Origin: Pelomonas sp963422775
GTDB taxonomy: Bacteria > Pseudomonadota > Gammaproteobacteria > Burkholderiales > Burkholderiaceae_C
Direction: 5' to 3'
DNA length: 64,000 nucleotides
Assembly: GCA_963422775.4 (NCBI GenBank)
Contig: CAUJSJ030000086.1
Coordinates: 1-64,000 of the forward strand
Under the pieces are notes generated by a model. It was not told the origin of the DNA. It made no database searches and saw nothing but the letters and a program-made list of their open reading frames with translations. A program made the translations under genes and the position numbers. Position 1 is the first letter of the stretch. Each line of letters opens with the position of its first letter. Positions 10,520-17,958 of this stretch are shown here, piece by piece.

Positions 10520-10915
10520 ATGCTTTTGCAGACCGTCCGTCCCAATATCGTGCAGGCCATACGGGCCTACCGGGTCGAGGACTTGATGCAGGCCGCCCAA
10601 GAAGCGGGCCAGCATTTCCTTTACGCCAACTTGTCGGAGGCGCAGTCCAAGCAGGACGTGCTCGACGGCATCGCGCAGGCGTTTTTGTTCCCGGCCCATT
10701 TCGGCAAGAACCTGGACGCCCTGCATGACTGCATGACCGACCTCGTCCACAAGTCGGGCTCCCAGCCTGGCTTCGTTGTGGTGCTGGAGCAGTTGCCCGA
10801 CAACGTGCGATTCGACCGCGAGGCGCGCGAGCAGTTGCTCGATGTGTTCAGAGACACGGCCGACTACTGGGCCGACAGGAAGATCGCCTTCCGCTGTTTC
10901 TATTCTTTTCAGTAG
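10520..10915 (+). CDS. Barstar family RNase inhibitor
   Basis: Cytoplasmic inhibitor that protects the producer from the neighbouring barnase-type RNase by blocking its active site. It has 131 residues. The barstar signature is clear: HFGKNLDALHDCMTDL (residues 60-75), whose Asp66 and Asp70 correspond to the acidic residues of barstar that contact the barnase active site. A Val-rich strand (FVVVLEQL) and a C-terminal strand (IAFRCFYSF) complete the fold. It lies downstream of the RNase with a much stronger ribosome site. The N-terminal ~30 residues extend beyond Bacillus barstar. Confidence 0.9.
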   Translation: MLLQTVRPNIVQAIRAYRVEDLMQAAQEAGQHFLYANLSEAQSKQDVLDGIAQAFLFPAHFGKNLDALHDCMTDLVHKSGSQPGFVVVLEQLPDNVRFDREAREQLLDVFRDTADYWADRKIAFRCFYSFQ

Positions 10916-10950
10916 CCCGCTCCCAAGAAAACGGGTCATGGGAGCGGGCT
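10914..10950. terminator. 12-bp perfect hairpin after barstar
   Basis: Arms AGCCCGCTCCCA (10914-10925) and TGGGAGCGGGCT (10939-10950) enclose a 13-nt loop and begin inside the barstar stop codon. No T-run follows, so it may protect the mRNA end or act with Rho rather than terminate alone. Confidence 0.5.
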
Positions 10951-10956
10951 GCTGAG

Positions 10957-11085
10957 GTGGCCCCGGTTATTGAGAAGCCTGCGCCGAAAAGCGCAAAGGC
11001 GACGATTGGCAACCCCAACTTCGGCATGAACATGCCGATGATGTGCAGCGCCTTCGACACGTCGATGTGGCTCAGCGCGGCTTGA
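10957..11085 (+). CDS. Possible small ORF between barstar and a terminator, 42 residues
   Basis: Doubtful. From GTG 10957 a frame runs 42 codons to TGA 11083-11085 and ends 23 nt before a strong intrinsic terminator. The peptide (APVIEKPAPKSAK at the start, NFGMNMPMMC in the middle) is Met-rich and unlike any family I know. The ribosome site is weak. The terminator shows that something upstream is transcribed, but it could equally serve the barstar message or a non-coding RNA. Confidence 0.25.
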   Translation: MAPVIEKPAPKSAKATIGNPNFGMNMPMMCSAFDTSMWLSAA

Positions 11086-11108
11086 TACGCTGAATCCTCG
11101 AAACAGGA

Positions 11109-11134
11109 ACGGGACCTTCGGGTCCCGTTTTTTT
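11109..11134 (+). terminator. Strong Rho-independent terminator
   Basis: ACGGGACC-TTCG-GGTCCCGT followed by seven T: an 8-bp stem, a stable tetraloop and a U-tract. It ends the plus-strand unit containing the RNase and barstar, and faces the convergent rsmA gene. Confidence 0.92.
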
Positions 11135-11151
11135 GTGCCACGCGTTTCGTT

Positions 11152-11925
11152 CTAACTCTTCACGTCAAGGGCCAGCGCGACGAACTCGTCCACCGGCACC
11201 TCCTCGGCGCGGCGCTGCAGGTCGAAGTGGCCCTGGTAGCCGCGCTCGGTCAGCCAACGGCCAAGGCTGTGGCGCAACAGCTTGCGGCGCTGCGAGAAGG
11301 CACTGGTGACGAGCGCACCCAGCAGCTTCGCATCCACGGCCGGTGGCACCTTCAACGGCACCATGCGAACGATGGCCGAGTCCACGCGCGGCGGCGGGTC
11401 GAACGCCTCGGGCGGCACATCAAGCACCGACTCGATGTCGTAGCGCCACTGCAGCATCACGCTCAGGCGACCGAAGTCCTTGCCGCCCGGGCCGGCGGCC
11501 ATGCGGTCCACGACTTCCTTCTGCAGCATGAAGTGCTGATCCACCACATCGTCCACCGCTTCCAGCAGATGGAAGAGGATGGGCGTGGAGATGTTGTACG
11601 GCAGGTTGCCGACGACACGCAGCTTGGCGCCCTTGGCGGCGGCCAGCGCCTTGAAGTCGACCTTGAGCACGTCGCTCTCGATGACCTCAAGGTCATCGCG
11701 CTTGCGCAGCCGCGCGGCCAGGTCGCGGTCCAGCTCGATGACGGTCAGCGGCTGGTGCCGCGCCAGCAGTGGCAGCGTCATCGCACCCAGGCCGGGGCCG
11801 ATCTCGACGAGCGTCTCGCCCGGCTGCGGGTCGATCAGATCAACGATGGCCTCGATCAGCATGCGGTCGGTCAGGAAGTGCTGACCAAACCGCTTGCGCG
11901 GGATGTGCGAACTCAGTCGAGCCAC
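11152..11925 (-). CDS. rsmA: 16S rRNA (adenine1518-N6/adenine1519-N6)-dimethyltransferase
   Basis: Dimethylates two adjacent adenines in the 3' hairpin of 16S rRNA during 30S maturation. From the GTG at 11925 it has 257 residues (E. coli KsgA 273). Motifs are HIPRKRFGQHFL at the N-terminus, the SAM-binding segment VEIGPGLGAMTLPLL, and the target-adenine motif NLPYNIS. The C-terminal FSQRRKLLRHSL segment is typical. The GTG overlaps the surA 3' end by 13 nt; an upstream GTG at 11970 would add residues with no family similarity. Order lptD-surA-rsmA matches many proteobacteria, but pdxA is missing between surA and rsmA. Confidence 0.95.
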   Translation of the reverse strand: MARLSSHIPRKRFGQHFLTDRMLIEAIVDLIDPQPGETLVEIGPGLGAMTLPLLARHQPLTVIELDRDLAARLRKRDDLEVIESDVLKVDFKALAAAKGAKLRVVGNLPYNISTPILFHLLEAVDDVVDQHFMLQKEVVDRMAAGPGGKDFGRLSVMLQWRYDIESVLDVPPEAFDPPPRVDSAIVRMVPLKVPPAVDAKLLGALVTSAFSQRRKLLRHSLGRWLTERGYQGHFDLQRRAEEVPVDEFVALALDVKS

Positions 11926-13223
11926 TCGCGCACTTCGACGAAAGCCTTGACGCGCAGGTCCTTGACCCACTCCTGGTAGGCCTCGTCATATTTCTGCTCG
12001 CGCAGCGCGACACGGGCCTGGTCGCGCAACTGCTTCATCTCGACGTCGACCGTGCGGCGCTCCAGCACCTGGATCAGGTGCACACCGAAGCGCGACACGA
12101 CCGGCGGCGAGATGCCACCCAGCGGCAGCGCATTCATCGCCTCCTCGAACTCGGGCACGAAGCCGCCGGCTCCCATCCAGCCCAGGTCACCGCCCTCAGG
12201 GGCGCTGCCGTCCTCGGAATTGGCCTTGGCGACGTCCTCGAACTTGGCCTGGCCGCCCTCGATCTGGCGCTTGAACTCGGCCAGCCGGCGCGCCGCGACC
12301 TCGGCAGTCAGCTGGGCCGACGGGCGCAGCAGCACATGGCGGGCATGGGTCTGCACGCTCTGCGTCAGCGACGCGCCGCCCTGGCGCTCGAGGACCTTGA
12401 GGATGTGGAAGCCCGCGCCGCTGCGCAGCAGCTGGGGCGCGACCTCGCCACCCTTCAGGCCCTTGACGGCCGTGACGAAGATGTCGGGCAGACGGTCGGC
12501 GGGGCGCAGGCCGATCTCGCCGCCACGCGCCTTGTTGCTGTCCTCCGAGATCTCGCGGGCGACCTTGCCGAAGTCCTCGCCGCCCTTGATGCGGGCCAGC
12601 GCGCCTTCGGCGCGGGCGCGCCGCTCGGCGACGACGCTGTCGGCCGCGCCGTCGGGCACGGGCACCAGCACCTGGGCGAGGTTGACCATGCCGCCGCTGG
12701 CCAGGTCGGCGCGCTTCTTGTCCAGGTAGGCGTCGATCTCCGCGTCGGTCACCTTGATGCGGCCCTGCACCTCGCGCTCGCGCACGCGCTCGGTCATCAT
12801 CTGGTCGCGCAGGTTCTCGCGAAAGCTCTTGTAGTCGGTGCCGTCGGCCTTGAGCCGCTCGCGCAGCTGCTCCATCGTCAGCTTGTTCTGCGCCGCGACG
12901 TTGGCGACGACGCGATCCAGCTCGGCCTCGTCGACACGCTGGCCGTTCTCGCGTGCGTAGGTGACGAGCACGCGATCCTCGATCAGCGCCTCCAGCGCCT
13001 GCTTGCGCAGGCCGGCCGTCTCGGGCATGACCTCACCGCGCTGGCGCGCCTCCTGGCGCAGCTTTTCGGTGCGCTGGACAACTTCGCTGGCAGCCACGAC
13101 GTCCTGGTTGACGACGGCGGCGATGTAGTCCCCCGGCTGCAGCGTGGGAGTCTGGGCCGAGGCCTGGAAGGCGGCCAGGGCCAGGGTCACGGCAAAAATG
13201 GGGGGAGCTAGGCGATGGATCAT
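11913..13223 (-). CDS. surA: Periplasmic peptidyl-prolyl isomerase and outer-membrane-protein chaperone SurA
   Basis: Escorts unfolded beta-barrel proteins, including LptD, across the periplasm. It has 436 residues: a signal peptide (1-~23, FQASAQ), a chaperone N-domain (~30-170), two parvulin domains (~178-270 and ~290-390; GEIGLRPADRLPD and GGDLGWMGAGGFVPEFE are typical) and a C-terminal helix. The ATG at 13221-13223 overlaps the lptD stop in an ATGA arrangement, so the two are coupled. Longer in-frame extensions upstream lie within lptD and are shadow. Confidence 0.96.
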   Translation of the reverse strand: MIHRLAPPIFAVTLALAAFQASAQTPTLQPGDYIAAVVNQDVVAASEVVQRTEKLRQEARQRGEVMPETAGLRKQALEALIEDRVLVTYARENGQRVDEAELDRVVANVAAQNKLTMEQLRERLKADGTDYKSFRENLRDQMMTERVREREVQGRIKVTDAEIDAYLDKKRADLASGGMVNLAQVLVPVPDGAADSVVAERRARAEGALARIKGGEDFGKVAREISEDSNKARGGEIGLRPADRLPDIFVTAVKGLKGGEVAPQLLRSGAGFHILKVLERQGGASLTQSVQTHARHVLLRPSAQLTAEVAARRLAEFKRQIEGGQAKFEDVAKANSEDGSAPEGGDLGWMGAGGFVPEFEEAMNALPLGGISPPVVSRFGVHLIQVLERRTVDVEMKQLRDQARVALREQKYDEAYQEWVKDLRVKAFVEVREWLD

Positions 13224-15598
13224 GGTTGGAAATCTGAACTCGGTGAGCGGTCGGAGCTCAGCCTTCGGTAACCGGGCACATTGTCCTTCAAGACCTTGAG
13301 GGCGTTGGAACCGAGCTGTGACAGGCCGACGAGCTCCAGCTGCAGCATCAGCCGCGTGTTGGTCTCGGCCCGGCCGGTGGACAGCCGCTCGATGCCCCAA
13401 CGCAGCACCCAGCAGCCGGCGTCGTACTCGAAGCCCATGACCGAGTCGGTCAGCCGCTTGTCGCGCAGCGAGTACTGCACCCGGCCGGCGCTGTACCAGG
13501 CGCCGCCGCAGGCTTGGCTGTCGGCGCCGCGCGACGTGACGGGTGTGCCGTAGATGGGCCATTGCCAGGCCAGTTCGACCTGCTCGCTCTGCCCGCGCGC
13601 CAGCCGGTAGGCGACGCTGACGGTCTTGAACGGCCCCGGCGAGTAGCGCGCGCGCAGCACCGAGCGCACCGATCGGTTGGTCTCGGGGTTGAACTCCAGC
13701 GTGCCATCGGCCCACCACTTCTCGTCCAGGTGGGCGGCGGCAGCCAGCAGCAGGTCGGAGAAGCGCTGCGTGACGGGCTGGCCGTCGGGCGTGATCTTCT
13801 GGTCGCGGAACAGGAAGCGCTGCACGGCGCCCAGGCGCAGAATTTCCTCGCCCGAGTTCGCGCCGACCCAGCGGCTGGTGGCACCGACGCTCAGGGCATG
13901 CAGGTCCGACACCCGGTCCACGCCCGAGAACGGGTTGTCGGTGTAGATGGAGTCGAAGTTGAAGTCCTTGGGCGCCGAGTCGAAGTTGGGCAGGTTCGTC
14001 TGGTCACGGAAGGGTGTGTTCACGTAGAAAAGGCGCGGCTCCAGGCTCTGGCGGTAGTCGCGGCCGAACAGCGTCGTGTCGCGCTCGAAGACCCAGCCAT
14101 GGTCGATGCTCAGCGTCGGGATGACGCGGCCCATACGGCTGCGGCCGTCGGCCTGCGGGCGGTCCAGGTCGTAGGCTGCCGCATTGAACGACGCCCGCGG
14201 GATGAACCACCAGGCCTCGCCGCCCAGCGGTGCCGCCACATGACCCAGCGCATGCACGCGCTGGCCACCATGCGCTTGGGCCGCCAGAGCCGAGCCGGGC
14301 AGGTCGAAGCGGTTGTATTCCAGCTCCAGGCCGCCCTCCAGCCGCGCCTTGCGGCCCCACGGGCGGAAGCTGTCCAGCACCGCCTCGTCGGCCGCCGTCG
14401 TCACGCGCACACCGATCTGCGGGCTGCGCTGGTAGGGAGAGTCGAACTGCGAGAGGGCATCGGTGCCCTGCAGCGTCTGCCAGCGCTGCACGCGGGCGTA
14501 GGTGTCGATGACGCCCCAGGACAGCTCGCGCTGGCGGTTCAGCGTGAAGTCGCTGGCCAGCAGGCGCTGCGTCTGGCTCTCGACGCGGCGCGACATGTCC
14601 TTCCAGTAGTCGTCGTCGGACACACGCTCGCTCTTGAGCCGGTAGCGCCAGTCGCCGAACACATGGCCGTCGTTGTTGAGCTTGAGGCTCCAGCGCGAGC
14701 TGCCGAAGACACGGTCGCTGGGCAGCAGGTCGACGTTGATGCGGCCGGCATGTCCGGGCTCCAGGTAGCGAAACTCGCTGTCCAGACCGAAGCCGCGCTT
14801 GGTCATCACGAAGGGCGTGAAGGTCGCGTCGCGCTGCGGTGCGATTTTCCAGTAGTACGGCACGCCGGTTTCGAGGCCGGCGCGGTTGTCCAGGAAGATG
14901 TTGGGCGGCAGCCAGCCCGACTTGCGCGCCGAGCTGAGCGGGAAGCTCAGGGACGGCGCGGCCAGGATGGGCACGCCCAGGAAGCGCAACACCGCACTGT
15001 CGGCCTGACCCTCGTTGGCGGCCAGGTCCAGGCGCAGCTGCCGGGCCGTGATCTGCCAGGCCGGCTCCTGGTTCTCCACCGCGGGGCAGCTGCTGTAGCT
15101 GCCGTCGGTGGCGCTCACGTGGTCGCTGTCCTGGAACTTCAGCACCTTGGCCTTGCCCGCACCGCCAGTGGCGGCGAGGAAGAAGCTGGGCGTCAGGAAC
15201 TCGCCCTCGAAGCGGCTCACGTGCAGTTGCAGCAGCGGACCGGTGAAGACATTGCCGTTGTGGGTGATGCGGACGTTGCCTTCGGCCCGGGCCAGGTCGT
15301 CGACGAGGCGGTAGTTGAGCTTGTCGGTGTCCAGCACCAATTCCCCGTAGCGCAGCTCGACGCCCTCCGTGCCTTCGGCCTGCTGATCCATCTGGGCCGA
15401 CAGCTTGGTCGCAGAGATGACCAGCGCCGGCTTGGTGGCGCCCGCCTTGGGCGGCGCACCCAGCACCCGACTGCCACGCAGCGGCAGAACGGCGTCGGCC
15501 GCGGCCTGCTGTGCGGAGGCCTCACCCCAGGCGCACAGGGCCAGGGCGATCAATGTGGGCAGCGCGGCGGGGTGGGGGAGGCGGAACGGGCGCGGCAC
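13220..15598 (-). CDS. lptD: LPS-assembly protein LptD
   Basis: Outer-membrane beta-barrel that places lipopolysaccharide in the outer leaflet together with LptE. It has 792 residues: a signal peptide to about residue 29 (WGEASAQ), an OstA/LptA-like jellyroll (~60-160; LVDDLARAEGNVRITHNGNV), then a ~26-strand barrel. Barrel hallmarks include FPLSSARKSGWLPP and the ...FFPRASFN-type strand (WWFIPRASFNAAAYD). Cysteines occur near the start (SSCPAVENQ) and near the end (SQACGGAW, YDAGCWVLRW), as needed for the interdomain disulfides. It is the first gene of the minus-strand lptD-surA-rsmA operon. Confidence 0.96.
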   Translation of the reverse strand: MPRPFRLPHPAALPTLIALALCAWGEASAQQAAADAVLPLRGSRVLGAPPKAGATKPALVISATKLSAQMDQQAEGTEGVELRYGELVLDTDKLNYRLVDDLARAEGNVRITHNGNVFTGPLLQLHVSRFEGEFLTPSFFLAATGGAGKAKVLKFQDSDHVSATDGSYSSCPAVENQEPAWQITARQLRLDLAANEGQADSAVLRFLGVPILAAPSLSFPLSSARKSGWLPPNIFLDNRAGLETGVPYYWKIAPQRDATFTPFVMTKRGFGLDSEFRYLEPGHAGRINVDLLPSDRVFGSSRWSLKLNNDGHVFGDWRYRLKSERVSDDDYWKDMSRRVESQTQRLLASDFTLNRQRELSWGVIDTYARVQRWQTLQGTDALSQFDSPYQRSPQIGVRVTTAADEAVLDSFRPWGRKARLEGGLELEYNRFDLPGSALAAQAHGGQRVHALGHVAAPLGGEAWWFIPRASFNAAAYDLDRPQADGRSRMGRVIPTLSIDHGWVFERDTTLFGRDYRQSLEPRLFYVNTPFRDQTNLPNFDSAPKDFNFDSIYTDNPFSGVDRVSDLHALSVGATSRWVGANSGEEILRLGAVQRFLFRDQKITPDGQPVTQRFSDLLLAAAAHLDEKWWADGTLEFNPETNRSVRSVLRARYSPGPFKTVSVAYRLARGQSEQVELAWQWPIYGTPVTSRGADSQACGGAWYSAGRVQYSLRDKRLTDSVMGFEYDAGCWVLRWGIERLSTGRAETNTRLMLQLELVGLSQLGSNALKVLKDNVPGYRRLSSDRSPSSDFQP

Positions 15599-15680
15599 AG
15601 GCGGCAGAAGGCTCGGAGTCGGTGAGGATGCCGGGGCCGGCGGTTCTTAGAATTTGATTATCCACGAGGGCTTTCAACCG

Positions 15681-16241
15681 ATGACGCTACCCACTTCAGC
15701 CCTGATCCAGGCCCTGCTCGCCCAACCCGCCGACGCCGACCGCCTGATGCGCGCCGCTTGTGCCCAGCTGCGCGCCCGCCCAGCCCCGCCCATGCCGCCA
15801 GACGAGGCCGCCCTGCGGGCAGGACTGGCCCGTGTCGCGGATGCAGGCCTGGACGTCGTTCTGCAGCGCCTGGTGGATGACGCTTCCCTCGGCGCCGCGA
15901 CCGACGGGATCGCCGCCCTGCTGCGCCCGGCCGAGCTGGCCTGGGACGAGGCCCAGGAGATCGACTGGGCGGTGCGCCACTGGCAGGCATGCCGCGCCGA
16001 GGGTCAGCTCGACGAGGAACTGGCGGCCGACTTCGGCGAGTACTGGCGGCGGCTGGAATGGAGCGCGCTGCGCCGGCACCTCGTGTTGCTGGCGAACTTG
16101 GGCCAGGACCATGCCGAGCAGCGCCGACTGCTGGCGCGCATCGCCAAGACCTCGGCGCGCTACGTCGCGCTGGGTCACCTGAAGCGGGCGATGGAAGCGC
16201 GCTTCCCCGAGTTCTTCGACCTGGGTTTCAGCCTGCGCTGA
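15681..16241 (+). CDS. N-terminally truncated AmgK-like sugar kinase (C-terminal half only)
   Basis: AmgK phosphorylates N-acetylmuramate and GlcNAc in peptidoglycan recycling, and its gene commonly lies divergent from lptD. This 186-residue protein matches only the second half of that family: LAWDEAQEIDWAVRHWQACR, DFGEYWRRLEWSALRRHLVL and a C-terminal helical tail. The N-lobe and the catalytic HxDxxxxN loop are absent. The ~80 N-terminal residues (for example ADADRLMRAACAQLRARPAP) match nothing I know. ATG 15681 has GAGGG about 10 nt upstream; an earlier TTG at 15654 is less likely. No murU follows. It is probably catalytically dead or repurposed. Confidence 0.65.
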   Translation: MTLPTSALIQALLAQPADADRLMRAACAQLRARPAPPMPPDEAALRAGLARVADAGLDVVLQRLVDDASLGAATDGIAALLRPAELAWDEAQEIDWAVRHWQACRAEGQLDEELAADFGEYWRRLEWSALRRHLVLLANLGQDHAEQRRLLARIAKTSARYVALGHLKRAMEARFPEFFDLGFSLR

Positions 16242-16247
16242 CGCACA

Positions 16248-16282
16248 AACAAAACGACCCCGGGGCCGGGGCCGCGGGGTCG
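16248..16282 (-). terminator. Intrinsic terminator of the PEP-CTERM gene
   Basis: Arms CGACCCCG (16255-16262) and CGGGGTCG (16275-16282). Read on the minus strand the stem is followed by TTTTGTTTG, about 20 nt after the PEP-CTERM stop at 16303. Confidence 0.75.
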
Positions 16283-16302
16283 CCGTGTTGAGCGAAGATC
16301 GC

Positions 16303-16857
16303 TCAGGCCTTGCGGCGCTTGGCCAGGCCCAGACCGGCCAGGGCGATGGCCACCAGCGCGTAGCTGGCCGGCTCGGGGATGGTGCCCGAGTCGACGTTCA
16401 GCACGACGCGGGTGTTGCCGTTGAAGGTCAGGCCGGCCCAGTTGACGGCGACGGAATCGTTGTCGAACGTGATGCGGCTGGCGTTGAAGCCGCCCAGGTT
16501 GCTGCTCGCGTCAAGCGTGACGTTGACGATGTTGGGCGCGCCGAGGAAGTTCAGCAGATTGCCGTTCTCGATGTACAGGCTGCCGCTCGACCAACCGGCG
16601 CCACTGCTCCACGTGGCGCTGCTGACGTAGTCATAGATGACCTGGTTGCTCGTCACCTGAATGTCGAAGAAGCCGATGGAGCTGCCGTGGTTGGCGCCGT
16701 CGGCCGTGAAGCTGGTGGCACCGCTATAAGCGCCGCCGTTGAAGTAGTACTGCGAGCTGACGGTCGAGCCGATCAGACCGGCGTGAGCGGGCAGGCTGGC
16801 GGCGAGCAGGCTGGCCGAGGTGAGGGCGGCGGCCAGGAGCTTGGTCTGAAAGGTCAT
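16303..16857 (-). CDS. PEP-CTERM sorting domain protein, 184 residues
   Basis: Exported surface protein of unknown role. A signal peptide (LLAASLPAHA, ~1-27) precedes a Ser/Gly/Asn-rich beta-sheet body typical of this class. The C-terminus is a classic sorting signal: the PEP motif IPEPASYALVAIALAGLG (~165-180), a hydrophobic segment and a basic tail KRRKA. Such proteins are cut by an exosortase and often linked to exopolysaccharide matrix or floc formation; no exosortase is in this window. It stands alone with its own terminator. Confidence 0.92.
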   Translation of the reverse strand: MTFQTKLLAAALTSASLLAASLPAHAGLIGSTVSSQYYFNGGAYSGATSFTADGANHGSSIGFFDIQVTSNQVIYDYVSSATWSSGAGWSSGSLYIENGNLLNFLGAPNIVNVTLDASSNLGGFNASRITFDNDSVAVNWAGLTFNGNTRVVLNVDSGTIPEPASYALVAIALAGLGLAKRRKA

Positions 16858-16985
16858 GGAGTTATGAACTAGGGGTTGACGACGGCCGCATGTTGCCCGT
16901 CAAAACCCGACACCCCTCCCCCGTGCCTTCAGGGGGTCAGACCATGCCGCGTGAAAAAGTGTGCGGCACGACCCTCAGCCCAGCC

Positions 16986-17000
16986 CCCGCAACTGCGGGG
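16986..17000. repeat. Small GC-rich hairpin downstream of the LysR gene
   Basis: CCCCGCA-AC-TGCGGGG lies 10 nt after the LysR stop (minus strand), next to a second hairpin TGCCGC...GCGGCA (16945-16968). The 150-nt gap between the PEP-CTERM and LysR genes holds nothing else I can identify. No T-run follows. Confidence 0.4.
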
Positions 17001-17010
17001 CGGCGAACCC

Positions 17011-17958
17011 TCAGGGGCAGGTCGCGCAGCCTGCCGCCACCAGCCAGGGGTCGCGGTCCTCGCCGCCGAAGATCTGCAGCAGGAAGTCGAGGAAGGCCCG
17101 CGTGCGGGCGGGCACGTACTTGCGTGTGGGCATGCCGGCCCACAGCGTCGTGCTGAAAAGTCGCCACTGCGGCATAACGCGCTCGAGCGCCTGCTCCAGC
17201 AGCGCGTCCTCGACCATGAAGCTCGGCAGCCCGGCCACGCCCAGGCCATGCAGCGCGGCGGCGTAGTTGGTGTCCATGTGCGTCGTCGACAGCGCGGCGC
17301 GCGACGGCACGATGGGCAGCGTGATCTCCTCCAAGCCGTCACCGCGCTGCAGCGTCAGGCCGCGCATCATGGCGGGCGTGGGGGGCAGCAGCGCATCGTG
17401 CAACTTGAGGTCGTGCGGGTGCTGCGGGCGGCCGCGCTGGTCGAGGTATTCGGGCGAGGCGCACATGATGAATTCGCTGCGCGCCAGGCGGCGCGCGACG
17501 AAGTCGCCGTCCAGCGCCTCCCGGGCCAGCAGGATGGTCAGGTCGAAGCTGTCGTCCACCGTATCCACCGGGCCGGGCGATGTGATCTCCAGCGTCACGA
17601 GCGGGTACTCGCGGTGGAATTTGGGCAGGTGCTTGGCCAGCTGGTGCACGGCGATGGCCGGCGGGCACAGCACGCGCAGCAGGCCACGCACCTCCTGCGT
17701 GGCCGAGGCCGCCAGCGCCGCTGCCTCGTCCACGTCGGCCAGGATGCGCCGCGCCCGCTCAAGATAGGCGTCGCCGATCTCGGTCAGCGACAGGCGCCGC
17801 GTCGTGCGATTCAAGAGCCGCGTGCCGAGGTGGTCCTCCAGCTCGGCGATGAGGCGGGTGACGACGGCGGGCGCCAGGTCCAGCCCACGCGCTGCCGCGG
17901 CGAAGCTGCCCTCGTCGATGACGCGGACGAAGACCTTGATCGCGCGGAGTTGGTCCAT
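17011..17958 (-). CDS. LysR-family transcriptional regulator
   Basis: DNA-binding regulator of 315 residues. The N-terminal winged helix-turn-helix (~1-60) is typical (FVRVIDEGSFAAAARGLDLA, LNRTTRRLSLTEIG). A linker helix and a periplasmic-binding-like effector domain (~90-300) follow. Its start codon is directly adjacent to the stop of the upstream M20 peptidase gene (no gap), so both are probably co-transcribed. Regulating that peptidase or its substrate is plausible but not shown. The effector is unknown. Confidence 0.93.
   Translation of the reverse strand: MDQLRAIKVFVRVIDEGSFAAAARGLDLAPAVVTRLIAELEDHLGTRLLNRTTRRLSLTEIGDAYLERARRILADVDEAAALAASATQEVRGLLRVLCPPAIAVHQLAKHLPKFHREYPLVTLEITSPGPVDTVDDSFDLTILLAREALDGDFVARRLARSEFIMCASPEYLDQRGRPQHPHDLKLHDALLPPTPAMMRGLTLQRGDGLEEITLPIVPSRAALSTTHMDTNYAAALHGLGVAGLPSFMVEDALLEQALERVMPQWRLFSTTLWAGMPTRKYVPARTRAFLDFLLQIFGGEDRDPWLVAAGCATCP

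Noticed and set aside
10848..11141. 97-codon minus-strand frame opposite the end of barstar, with a hydrophobic stretch
   Set aside because: It would start inside the T-run of a strong terminator, overlaps barstar antisense and has no ribosome site.
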